From Flagellimonas lutaonensis (GTDB lineage Bacteria; Bacteroidota; Bacteroidia; Flavobacteriales; Flavobacteriaceae), in contig NZ_CP011071.1 of NCBI RefSeq assembly GCF_000963865.1, positions 1,864,501-1,928,500 on the forward strand: a DNA stretch of 64,000 nucleotides, given 5' to 3'. The notes below the pieces were generated by a model. It had not been told where the DNA came from and made no database searches. It saw only the letters and a list, made by a program, of their open reading frames with translations. The translations under genes were made by a program, and so were the position numbers. Shown piece after piece: positions 25,812 to 33,024 of this stretch (within the stretch, counting starts at the first letter, position 1; every line of letters begins with the position of its first letter).

Positions 25812-26453
25812 ATGAAAAAGTGGCTCAAAAACGTCAGTTTTGTGATTTTACTTCTCAAAAGTTGCATCCTTTTTGGGCAGGATTTGGACGCAAAGAAAAT
25901 TATCGTAATTGACCCTGGCCACGGCGGAAATGATTCTGGTGCGATTGGGGTAAATAACTTAAAGGAAAAGAGTATAACCTTGGAAATAGCAAGGTCGATT
26001 TCGGAATTGGCCGAGAAAAACCACAATAAAACTGTGGAAATTTATCAAACTCGTTATAGCGATACCTTAGTTTCTTTAAGTGATAGGGCCAAGCTGGCTA
26101 AAGGTCTAAATGCAGATTTGTTCCTTTCCCTACATTGCAATCATTCCGATAATCCAGATGCAAGAGGTGTAGAAGTCTATGTGTCCAATCAAAGTTCGAG
26201 ATTTTTGGATGAAGCAACTTGGTTTGGCTTTCAATTGCAAGCTGACCTGAATGAGAAGTTGGGATTTGAAAGTAGAGGCGTAAAGTTTGCCAATTTTCAA
26301 GTGCTTCGGGAAACTACGGACTTTATGCCATCCGTTCTATTGGAATTGGGGTTTCTGAGTAATGAAGATGAGAGGCGTTACATTTCAAATTATACACACG
26401 CTGGGCTCATTGCCGCAATTATATTATCATTAATAATAACATTAGAATTATGA
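25812..26453 (+). CDS. N-acetylmuramoyl-L-alanine amidase (Amidase_3)
   Basis: From the ATG at 25812 the protein has 213 residues, with a signal peptide ending near LFGQ and an Amidase_3 domain. Zinc-binding residues are visible in IDPGHGGNDSGAIG (His), TLEIARS (Glu), LSLHCNHSDN (His), and the catalytic glutamate in LLELGFLSNEDER. The enzyme cuts the peptide side chain of peptidoglycan, which would help the transfer machinery cross the cell wall. A TTG two codons upstream is less likely as start. It is divergent from the conjugation operon and overlaps a small frame at its end. Confidence 0.9.
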   Translation: MKKWLKNVSFVILLLKSCILFGQDLDAKKIIVIDPGHGGNDSGAIGVNNLKEKSITLEIARSISELAEKNHNKTVEIYQTRYSDTLVSLSDRAKLAKGLNADLFLSLHCNHSDNPDARGVEVYVSNQSSRFLDEATWFGFQLQADLNEKLGFESRGVKFANFQVLRETTDFMPSVLLELGFLSNEDERRYISNYTHAGLIAAIILSLIITLEL

Positions 26454-26560
26454 AAGAAATATTTATCAAGGTAGTTTCAAGTGTAAAGGAAATAATAACT
26501 GAGATGTTTTTTGCGACAAAGGTTCTCATCGCTGATTTAAGAAAACCAAAATCAAATTGA
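26450..26560 (+). CDS. Small putative protein, 36 aa, overlapping the amidase stop
   Basis: ATG at 26450 overlaps the amidase stop codon as ATGA and opens a 36-residue frame: MKEIFIKVVSSVKEIITEMF at the start and a basic end (DLRKPKSN). It is amphipathic with a hydrophobic face. The ATGA overlap is a classic sign of translational coupling. No family is known to me. Confidence 0.4.
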   Translation: MKEIFIKVVSSVKEIITEMFFATKVLIADLRKPKSN

Positions 26561-26580
26561 AGCTGAAAAATTTGCGCAAC

Positions 26581-26619
26581 CAAATAACTGCGTTTATATT
26601 TGCAGTCAAATAACTGCGT
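26581..26619 (+). promoter_or_regulatory. Promoter and probable operator of the ArsR-type gene
   Basis: CAAATAACTGCGT occurs twice, at 26581-26593 and 26607-26619. TATATTTG (26595-26602) between them is a good Bacteroidetes -7 box. ACTGC (26587-26591) and GCAGT (26602-26606) form an inverted pair around it. The second copy touches the start codon (26621), so a short or absent leader and autorepression are likely. Confidence 0.6.
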
Positions 26620-26620
26620 A

Positions 26621-26941
26621 ATGAAATTGAGACGAGATGTTTTCCAGGCCATTGCCGACCCTACAAGAAGGGCGATCATCACTTTGGTGGCCGCCAATGC
26701 GATGACACCATCTGCCATTGCCGAAAATTTTGACTATTCCAGACAAACCATTTCTAAGCATATACAGATCCTTACTGAATGTGAGATTTTAGAACAGGAA
26801 CAGAAAGGCAGGGAAATTTATTATCAACTCAACCCAAACAGAATGAAGGCAATAGCGGAATTCATTGAACCTTTCAGAAAGTTGTGGGACGACAGATTTA
26901 ATAAACTTGAAGAAGTAATGAAAAAACACCAACCAAAATAA
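26621..26941 (+). CDS. ArsR-family HTH regulator
   Basis: From the ATG at 26621 the protein has 106 residues with a winged [23 protein letters not shown], then [21 protein letters not shown] and [13 protein letters not shown], the pattern of ArsR regulators associated with SRPBCC (AHSA1) genes. No metal-binding cysteine pair is visible, so it is probably not a metal sensor. It is the first gene of a four-gene operon (26621-28386) and likely autoregulated through the repeats upstream. Confidence 0.9.
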   Translation: MKLRRDVFQAIADPTRRAIITLVAANAMTPSAIAENFDYSRQTISKHIQILTECEILEQEQKGREIYYQLNPNRMKAIAEFIEPFRKLWDDRFNKLEEVMKKHQPK

Positions 26942-26943
26942 AT

Positions 26944-27405
26944 ATGGAACAAAAAACAAATGTAATAGCTGAAGAAGGCAAGCAAGAGATTTTAATTACA
27001 AGAGACTTTGATCTACCAGTAGAACTTCTATTTAAAGCATATACCGAACCAGAGTTCATCGAGCAGTGGATGGGTACCAAAGTGTTGCAGTTCGACTTCC
27101 AAAAACACGGAAGCTACCAATTTTTAACTACTGACTCTAAAGGCAACAAAATCAGATTCAATGGTTCGATACACGACTTCATAACAAATCAAAAAATCAT
27201 AAGGACTTTTGAAATGGAAAATATGCCTTTTGGCGTTCAACTTGAAATTTACGAATTCGAGAAATTGACAGAAACTACCAGCAAACTACAGCAACAAGTT
27301 ATCTATCAATCCGTAAACCACAGAGACCAAAACCTAAAGCTTCCATTTAAGCAGGGACTCAATATGGCGCACAATCGAATGGAGGAAATATTAAAATCAG
27401 AATGA
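26944..27405 (+). CDS. SRPBCC (AHSA1-like) domain protein
   Basis: The 153-residue protein has the START-like SRPBCC fold: ITRDFDLPVELLFKAYTEPE, WMGTKVLQFDFQKHGSYQF and the closing helix KQGLNMAHNRMEEILKSE. The family binds small hydrophobic ligands or assists Hsp90. It lies 2 bases after the ArsR gene, the usual pairing, and the regulator probably responds to the same signal. Confidence 0.9.
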   Translation: MEQKTNVIAEEGKQEILITRDFDLPVELLFKAYTEPEFIEQWMGTKVLQFDFQKHGSYQFLTTDSKGNKIRFNGSIHDFITNQKIIRTFEMENMPFGVQLEIYEFEKLTETTSKLQQQVIYQSVNHRDQNLKLPFKQGLNMAHNRMEEILKSE

Positions 27406-27415
27406 ACATTGGCAT

Positions 27416-27805
27416 ATGAAAAAACGGAACAAAATAATCTACTGGATAGTAACTGGTTTCCTTGCCTTCGGAATGACCGCTGGTGGCGTTCAACAATTTC
27501 TTCAGATAGGCGGATATATCGAAATAATCCAGAATTTAGGATACCCGAAGTACATATTACCAGTTTTGGGAATCTGGAAGATATTAGGGGTCATCGCGAT
27601 CTTGATACCCAAATATTCGCTTCTTAAAGAATGGGCCTATGCTGGCTTTTTCTTTGCGATGTCCGGTGCCGCGGTCTCACACTTTGCAAACGGGGAACCC
27701 TTTACGGAGGCTTTGCCATCACTTGTGCTGTTGCTCGTAACCATCCTATCTTGGTATTTTAGGCCAGACAGCAGGAAAATTGTTTCATTACAAAAATCAA
27801 CCTAA
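27416..27805 (+). CDS. DoxX-like membrane protein
   Basis: The 129-residue protein has four membrane segments with the DoxX-like pattern: IIYWIVTGFLAFGMTAGGVQQF, YPKYILPVLGIWKILGVIAIL, LLKEWAYAGFFFAMSGAA and LVLLLVTILSWYF. It is in operon with the SRPBCC gene (10 bases upstream) and the YdeI-like gene. DoxX proteins are often next to SRPBCC and YdeI genes in Flavobacteriaceae. The role is unknown. Confidence 0.88.
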   Translation: MKKRNKIIYWIVTGFLAFGMTAGGVQQFLQIGGYIEIIQNLGYPKYILPVLGIWKILGVIAILIPKYSLLKEWAYAGFFFAMSGAAVSHFANGEPFTEALPSLVLLLVTILSWYFRPDSRKIVSLQKST

Positions 27806-27807
27806 CT

Positions 27808-28386
27808 ATGGAAAAAGTTGACCGATATATTGAAAAAGCCAAGAAATGGAAAGAGGAATCAAAACTGCTACGGAAAATTTGTCTGGACTGCGGACTCGAT
27901 GAGGATTTTAAGTGGATGCATCCCTGCTATACCTTCAAGGATTCCAACATCGTACTCATTCACGGGTTCAAGGAGTATTGCGCATTGCTATTCCACAAAG
28001 GTGCTCTTTTAAAGGACACCGAGAATATTTTGGTTCAACAGACGGAAAATGTCCAGGCTGCCCGACAGCTTCGTTTTAAGAATTTAGAAGAAATCGAGGA
28101 GCAAAGGAAGATTATTAAAGAGTATATCTTCGAGGCCATCGAGGTTGAAAAAGCAGGTCTGGAAGTCGAAATGAAAAAAACATCTGATTTTGAATTGGTG
28201 GACGAACTAAGAGATGCCTTTGATGCAGAACCAGAATTTGAAAAAGCATTCTACGAACTAACACCAGGCAGGCAAAGAGGATATTTACTTCACTTTTCTG
28301 GAGCCAAGCAATCCAAGACCAGAACATCAAGGATCGAAAAAGCTAAACCGAAAATTTTTGAAGGGAAGGGTCATAATGAACGGTAA
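27808..28386 (+). CDS. YdeI/OmpD-associated family protein (DUF1801-like)
   Basis: The 192-residue protein has an N-terminal DUF1801-like domain (KWMHPCYTFKDSNIVLIHGF, ALLFHKGALLKD) and a C-terminal YdeI-type part (FEKAFYELTPGRQRGYLLHF, GAKQSKTRTSRIEK), the two-part layout typical of YdeI family proteins. Function is not known. It ends the small operon and lies 22 bases from the convergent DnaC-like gene. Confidence 0.88.
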   Translation: MEKVDRYIEKAKKWKEESKLLRKICLDCGLDEDFKWMHPCYTFKDSNIVLIHGFKEYCALLFHKGALLKDTENILVQQTENVQAARQLRFKNLEEIEEQRKIIKEYIFEAIEVEKAGLEVEMKKTSDFELVDELRDAFDAEPEFEKAFYELTPGRQRGYLLHFSGAKQSKTRTSRIEKAKPKIFEGKGHNER

Positions 28387-28407
28387 CAAAGTTTAATCGA
28401 AAATAAA

Positions 28408-29070
28408 CTACTTCCTTTTGTCCACAGCTTTTGTATCAAAAGCAATCAAATTAAACAATTCTCGCATCCGACTACGAACCCGATTACCATAGCGTTCTTC
28501 CAGTTCTTCGGCGTTGAGATTGGTGGTGGCGTGGGTCTTTATTTTCCGTTTGGTGTCGAGATAGAGTTCGTATCGAGAGAGTAAAACCTCACCCATCACA
28601 TTGAGGTCTTTACCGTAAAATCGGCCAGCAGGTTCAACACCCAAATCGTCAAAACAGTAGAATTTGGTATTACCATATTCCTCGACGGTTTTAAAACCCA
28701 AGTGATTGAAGCTGAAAGTTACATTTCGGCAGGGAATCATTTCGTAAGGTCTTTGCAAGGGCACAATGTGGCGCAGCAATTTCATCAAACTGGTCTTACC
28801 GCATCCTACTGGTCCAGAGAGTAAAATACCTTTATCTACATCAATTTCATATTTATCACAGTTTTCCTTATCTCTTATAAAATATGAGCACAGCTTTAAA
28901 ATAATGGGTTTATCTTCATCATAAATCCTGAACTTTTTACCAAACAGTAACTTGCCCTTGGCATTCAAATAAATCAGGATTTTCGAGAAATCATACAGTA
29001 CGCTTTTCCCATCAAATTTGCCCAGCGAGTATTCCACGCCGCCTTCTATGATTTTAGAGGGGTTGTCCAT
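28408..29070 (-). CDS. P-loop ATPase, DnaC/IstB-like
   Basis: From the ATG at 29070 the protein has 220 residues, with Walker A GPVGCGKTSL (about residue 89), Walker B FYCFDDLGVEP and the arginine-finger region ERYGNRVRSRMRELFN. This fits small AAA+ ATPases related to DnaC/IstB helicase loaders. The longer frame to 29298 is in another gene's space. Its start overlaps the end of the replication-initiator-like gene by 17 bases, so both are probably made together and act in replication of the circular ICE. Confidence 0.85.
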   Translation of the reverse strand: MDNPSKIIEGGVEYSLGKFDGKSVLYDFSKILIYLNAKGKLLFGKKFRIYDEDKPIILKLCSYFIRDKENCDKYEIDVDKGILLSGPVGCGKTSLMKLLRHIVPLQRPYEMIPCRNVTFSFNHLGFKTVEEYGNTKFYCFDDLGVEPAGRFYGKDLNVMGEVLLSRYELYLDTKRKIKTHATTNLNAEELEERYGNRVRSRMRELFNLIAFDTKAVDKRK

Positions 29071-29806
29071 AGTCTTTCGATTTAGTGGTTCGCAAGTTGT
29101 CCTTGATTTGGGACGGTCGTTTTTTGTTTGGTTTGTTTTCCAATTCAAAAAGTTCGGTTCTGTCCATCCAATTGATGGCCACAGCTCGCCAATCGCGAAT
29201 TGGTTCGCCATTTCCTGTTTGCCAATAACGGTCAGCATAGTGCTGATAAAACTTTTCAGCTTCAGCTTTATCAAAATTCTTTTCTTTAAAAAAATCAACG
29301 ACAGCCAGACAGTCCTTTGGCTGTTTTATATAGTTTTCCTGTTTGATATTGTTTGTATTAGATACCAATGCTTGTCCATTTGTGGGACGGTGTCGGTACA
29401 CCGCCTGTTCATTTTTGGGATGGTGGTGTCCCTCAAGCGGTACACCTCTGGGATAGTACTGTTCCGCAAGCTGTTCCAATATGGGATTGTACTGTCCCGA
29501 AACAGGTTCATCACTTGTACCGATAATGGACATCTTGATTTTACTGCCCTTGTATGGATTGTTGGACGGGAAATAGGATAGATAATCCCACGAGTGAAGT
29601 TCTGTAATGCATCTGTGATAGGTAGATTTTGACCCAATCTTGGCCACGCGCATCAGTTCCCTGCGGTTTACGTAGAACTCATCCATAAAGCGACAGCTGT
29701 TCCATTCTTGGAACAGCGCCATATACAGACTGATATGGGTAGGATTTAGGCGGTCATCAAAATAGAACGTTTCAAAAGCCGCGTTGAGTAGCTTTATGTA
29801 GTTCAT
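29054..29806 (-). CDS. Possible replication-initiator-like protein with HTH start
   Basis: The 250-residue protein has an N-terminal winged-HTH-like region (LNPTHISLYMALFQEWNSC, VNRRELMRVAKIGSKSTYHR), a poorly conserved His- and Pro-rich middle and a C-terminal segment FFKEKNFDKAEAEKFYQHY. Such proteins stand before DnaC-like ATPase genes in Flavobacteriaceae ICEs and may act in replication. No enzymatic motif is seen. It starts 4 bases downstream of the excisionase-like gene and overlaps the ATPase gene. Confidence 0.7.
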   Translation of the reverse strand: MNYIKLLNAAFETFYFDDRLNPTHISLYMALFQEWNSCRFMDEFYVNRRELMRVAKIGSKSTYHRCITELHSWDYLSYFPSNNPYKGSKIKMSIIGTSDEPVSGQYNPILEQLAEQYYPRGVPLEGHHHPKNEQAVYRHRPTNGQALVSNTNNIKQENYIKQPKDCLAVVDFFKEKNFDKAEAEKFYQHYADRYWQTGNGEPIRDWRAVAINWMDRTELFELENKPNKKRPSQIKDNLRTTKSKDYGQPL

Positions 29807-29810
29807 AGTT

Positions 29811-30095
29811 TCAGGAATTTAACCCGTGGTGTACACGGTTGGCATCCATTACCTTTTGAATTTCCTCGGCATCATAATAGATGATTCCGCCTACCTTAGT
29901 GTATGGCAAGGTGCCATTGATGCGAAGGTTTTGAAGTGTGCCCGGACTCACTTGAAGCAAATCCATTACTTCGGAAGATTTAAGGTATTTCTTGATTTTT
30001 CCAGAAGCTTGTTTGGACAATAGATTTTTAATGTCATCGAGCAATTCCATTTTGAATTCCCGAAGGTCGTCTGTGGTGATAATGCTTGTTGGCAT
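29811..30095 (-). CDS. Excisionase-family HTH DNA-binding protein
   Basis: The 94-residue protein has an N-terminal helical part and a C-terminal HTH_17 domain: KYLKSSEVMDLLQVSPGTLQ, then INGTLPYTKVGGIIYYDAEE. This is the form used by excisionase and small ICE regulators. In CTnDOT such a gene heads the excision operon. It is the first gene of the leftward operon with the initiator-like and ATPase genes, preceded by the TACGG palindromes at 30219-30369, so it is a probable RteC target. Confidence 0.9.
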   Translation of the reverse strand: MPTSIITTDDLREFKMELLDDIKNLLSKQASGKIKKYLKSSEVMDLLQVSPGTLQNLRINGTLPYTKVGGIIYYDAEEIQKVMDANRVHHGLNS

Positions 30096-30416
30096 AATAG
30101 AACGGTTTAAAAGAAAGGGACTATCGCATTGCTTTCAACTAATTTGATAGCCCCTGACCTGATTTGACTTTCGTTCTACAAATTTGATATGGATTATCGG
30201 ATTTTCTTCCCCAGTACGACCGTACTACGGTGAAAATTTAACATCTTGAAATTTGGTTTGATTTGGTGCTGTTTAATGGCCCTAATGCCGAAACTTGCAC
30301 CCAAAAGGAAATAAATTTTATGCAAAATAGGCTGAAAACCAAATCACCGTAGGTCAACCGTAGTACGGTAATTTTTTAACATTTAGATTTGATGGATAAA
30401 CGGCTGGTAGATTCTA
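30096..30416. promoter_or_regulatory. Control region between excisionase-like operon and rteC, with TACGG palindromes
   Basis: 321 bases without a gene. ACCGTACTACGGT (30219-30231) and ACCGTAGTACGGT (30357-30369) are each a 6-1-6 palindrome. Both are followed by an A/T-rich block with TTTAACAT, so the two elements are related in the same direction. A further half-site, ACCGTAG (30346-30352), precedes the second copy. They are probable binding sites for RteC, whose CTnDOT counterpart acts on inverted repeats ahead of the excision operon. Confidence 0.6.
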
Positions 30417-31253
30417 CTATTTCTCGCTTTTATCCATTTCAGAAAGAAGGGAAGTGGACAGCTCATCAAGGAAAAGCGTTCGGCTTTTTTTCCTGTATTT
30501 GATGTCTTGATAGGTTTTATAGATGTCTTTCGGTTCAACATCGAAAATCTGGCTCAAATAATCTGAAATTTTAACAATACTCAGATTGTTTTTAGCGCCA
30601 AGCCCTTTGGCGTGAAGCGCATAAATGAGTTCCACATAGTCTGTATTGCTGAACGGCCAATGCATTTTTTCGGTGTTAGATAAGGAAATCTCATTTCCAT
30701 TCAACCCATTCTTCAATCTTTTTTGCTTATCCGCTAAGTATTCGGTTAGGGACTTGTAGGCATTGTACTTGCCGAGCAACATATCTCGTGCTGTGCAAAA
30801 TTCCGGGTCTTGAAAATAGAATTTGGAAAGTGTGATATGATACCCATTGAGATAATCACGAGTGTAATATTCTTTGTCAAAATGCGTCTGCCCTGATTCA
30901 ATGTATCTTCCGAAGTCCAGATTGTAGAGAAAGAATCGATTGAGTTTGTTGCTTTTCTTTTTGATGGATTTAAGCTGACTTTTTAAGTCGATTTTCGGAA
31001 ACTGGATTTCAAACGAATGGATTTCGGAATAGTAGATTAACTCAACGAGAGGGACTTGTTTGGTTACTTTAAAAAAATGGATTTCGTCTTGAATGGATTT
31101 GAAGCCTTGCGACAGAACCTCTTTTTTCAGCGTGCTCAATGAATCACGGCAGAGCCCAATGGAACGGTGTGCCCTTTCAAGGATGCTCTTATTTTGAAGT
31201 TTTATATCATCAAGTTCTTTTTTTAGTCGCTGAGTTAATAATTGAAAGTCCAT
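30417..31253 (-). CDS. rteC: RteC-like regulator
   Basis: The 278-residue protein matches RteC, the regulator of excision in CTnDOT-type elements: an N-terminal helical part (LTQRLKKELDDIKLQNKS), a middle with EIHFFKVTKQVPLVELIYYSE and a C-terminal region with MHWPFSNTDYVELIYALH and a winged-HTH-like end (VEPKDIYKTYQDIKYRKKSR). It should bind inverted repeats near the excision promoter. TACGG palindromes flank it on both sides, which supports both activation and self-control. Confidence 0.9.
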   Translation of the reverse strand: MDFQLLTQRLKKELDDIKLQNKSILERAHRSIGLCRDSLSTLKKEVLSQGFKSIQDEIHFFKVTKQVPLVELIYYSEIHSFEIQFPKIDLKSQLKSIKKKSNKLNRFFLYNLDFGRYIESGQTHFDKEYYTRDYLNGYHITLSKFYFQDPEFCTARDMLLGKYNAYKSLTEYLADKQKRLKNGLNGNEISLSNTEKMHWPFSNTDYVELIYALHAKGLGAKNNLSIVKISDYLSQIFDVEPKDIYKTYQDIKYRKKSRTLFLDELSTSLLSEMDKSEK

Positions 31254-31528
31254 AAGCAGGTGTATTTTGATATGAAACCATAGAAATGGGATTTAGTTGA
31301 TGCGGTTGGTTAGATGATATCATAGTCCTGCAAAATGATATAAATGAACGCCACAGGTCATTAAATTTGTGGCTCATTGGTGTATTTTATGGAACTCTCA
31401 CTAAAATAATTTTACCTGGTAAACGTACAAGGAAAACTTACCGTATTTAATTACGGAACAAGCCGTATTTTTCTACGGAAACTCTGTGAGACACTGAATA
31501 TGCTTAGGTCTTCAGAGAGGAAATTTAA
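31254..31528. promoter_or_regulatory. Region upstream of rteC with two CCGTA-N6-TACGG palindromes
   Basis: Palindromes are CCGTA-N6-TACGG at 31441-31456 and 31463-31478. Their starts are 22 bases apart, two helical turns, so a protein could bind both on one face. They lie about 190 bases upstream of the rteC start and just inside the end of the LuxR-type gene's downstream gap. Confidence 0.55.
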
Positions 31529-32443
31529 TTATCTTTTTTTGCGAAACCGCTTTAAAAACTCGCGTCTGTTCTTCACACCCGTTTTCTTGAAGATGTTTGA
31601 GGCGTGTTTTGACACGGTGCTTTCGGCAATGAAAAGTTCCTCGGCAATTTTCTTATAACTAAGATTGCTAAGGATGGATAGTGCAACTTCAATTTCCCGT
31701 CGGGTTAAATCCTCATAGATTATCTTGCGCTCTACAGATTCTTCGCGCTGTTTTTTCTTCAGGGCAAATACCTCATACATTCGGGTATTGTTTTCAATGA
31801 AGTATAAATATCTATCTACCTCAATGGCTGTGATGGCAAAGAAGGCCAAATTCATTACGGTAAAGGTTATCCATTGATAATCACCTATTACGGTGCAGAT
31901 GGGTAACAGGGCTATACTTGCTACACTCACCATAGATAATTTGTTACGCCTTAAAATAAAGGCATTCGGGTTGCTCGGATTTGAAATACGACGATAGAAA
32001 ATGATGAGAAATACAAATGCTATTATGGATATGGGAATAGTAAAAAGAAAGCGAGCCGCATCCAAAGAGTCTGTCAAAAAATATGGCATCAAAAAAAGAA
32101 CAACATAGCTGCCACTCGCTAAAAATGCGAGATTTTTAATGGATGAGTTGAATTTCAATACGACGATGTCGTACTCTTTATACAGGTAGTAAACGATATA
32201 CACGCATAACGCAATGGCCACGCCATACGTAATGATATATTGAAGGATGAATGGCCCTGGAAAGTTGTCTATGGGTAAAAATCCGCCCGTGGCATTGTAT
32301 GTAATGAAAAGTATGCCGAGATATAAAAACCGTCGAAGGCTACTTCGTGTATTCCTTCTCGAAAAGTAAAAAGTGAGCAATACAATGACCGTATCTATTA
32401 AAAGATAGAAGAAAGTTGTCCAATGTATTGACGTGCCGAACAT
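31529..32443 (-). CDS. Membrane-bound LuxR-type HTH regulator
   Basis: The 304-residue protein has seven likely membrane segments (about residues 10-200) and a C-terminal LuxR-type HTH: LTRREIEVALSILSNLSYKK, IAEELFIAESTVSKHASNIF and NRREFLKRF. Such one-component membrane regulators sense an unknown signal. It lies 6 bases after the asparaginase-like gene, in the same direction, and precedes rteC. Confidence 0.85.
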   Translation of the reverse strand: MFGTSIHWTTFFYLLIDTVIVLLTFYFSRRNTRSSLRRFLYLGILFITYNATGGFLPIDNFPGPFILQYIITYGVAIALCVYIVYYLYKEYDIVVLKFNSSIKNLAFLASGSYVVLFLMPYFLTDSLDAARFLFTIPISIIAFVFLIIFYRRISNPSNPNAFILRRNKLSMVSVASIALLPICTVIGDYQWITFTVMNLAFFAITAIEVDRYLYFIENNTRMYEVFALKKKQREESVERKIIYEDLTRREIEVALSILSNLSYKKIAEELFIAESTVSKHASNIFKKTGVKNRREFLKRFRKKR

Positions 32444-32448
32444 TTACT

Positions 32449-32937
32449 TTACTGGTCATTGCGCTCAAATTTGTTGGTTTCTAAATTCTTTGAAACATTG
32501 TTCCAATTGAAAATCTTTCCGTTCATAGCAATATAAACATCCGGTTTTAGAAGCTGTAATGAGCTTAGTGCATAGCCTAAATTAAACAGTGCATCTGTCT
32601 CTGCAGATGAACCTAAAATGAAAGACCCAACCAGTACGACGGTTTTATTCAGGTTGAGTTTTCCGATATATTTTGCGGTGTCTTCCATCGTGAAAGTACC
32701 GTGAGTTATCAAAATCTTTGTCGCAGCAGATTCCTTAATCTTGCAAATCAACTGCGCTCTGTCCTCATCTGTGATGGCCCTGCTATCCTTTTTGAACACA
32801 CTTTCGATGGTGTAATCAAAATCAACATTGGCTTTCTCAAGAAAACCTTGAATCGTGACATTTGATTGGGTTATACCTTTTCCGTCCACATAATCCAGTC
32901 CTTCAATGGTGCCGCCTGTTGTAAGAATATGTATCAT
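32449..32937 (-). CDS. Asparaginase-like (short) protein
   Basis: The 162-residue protein starts MIHILTTGGTIEGLDYVDGK, the TGGTIEG pattern of L-asparaginase N-terminal domains, and has ILITHGTFTMEDTAKYI, the second threonine motif (HGTDTMEET in classic enzymes). It lacks the usual C-terminal domain. Similar short proteins are common in Flavobacteriaceae; activity is uncertain. It sits 6 bases upstream of the LuxR-type gene and 87 bases after the ZntA-like gene. Confidence 0.75.
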   Translation of the reverse strand: MIHILTTGGTIEGLDYVDGKGITQSNVTIQGFLEKANVDFDYTIESVFKKDSRAITDEDRAQLICKIKESAATKILITHGTFTMEDTAKYIGKLNLNKTVVLVGSFILGSSAETDALFNLGYALSSLQLLKPDVYIAMNGKIFNWNNVSKNLETNKFERNDQ

Positions 32938-33024
32938 AAAATAGGACTTGTTGTGACCTATAAAGATAACAGATTTTTAACAGTAAATATTAAATAACAT
33001 CACATTAAAGACTTGGAAAGAATA

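Noticed and set aside
30096-30416. CRISPR-like repeats
   Set aside because: The ACCGTA sites number only two or three with unequal spacing and no spacer array or cas gene.
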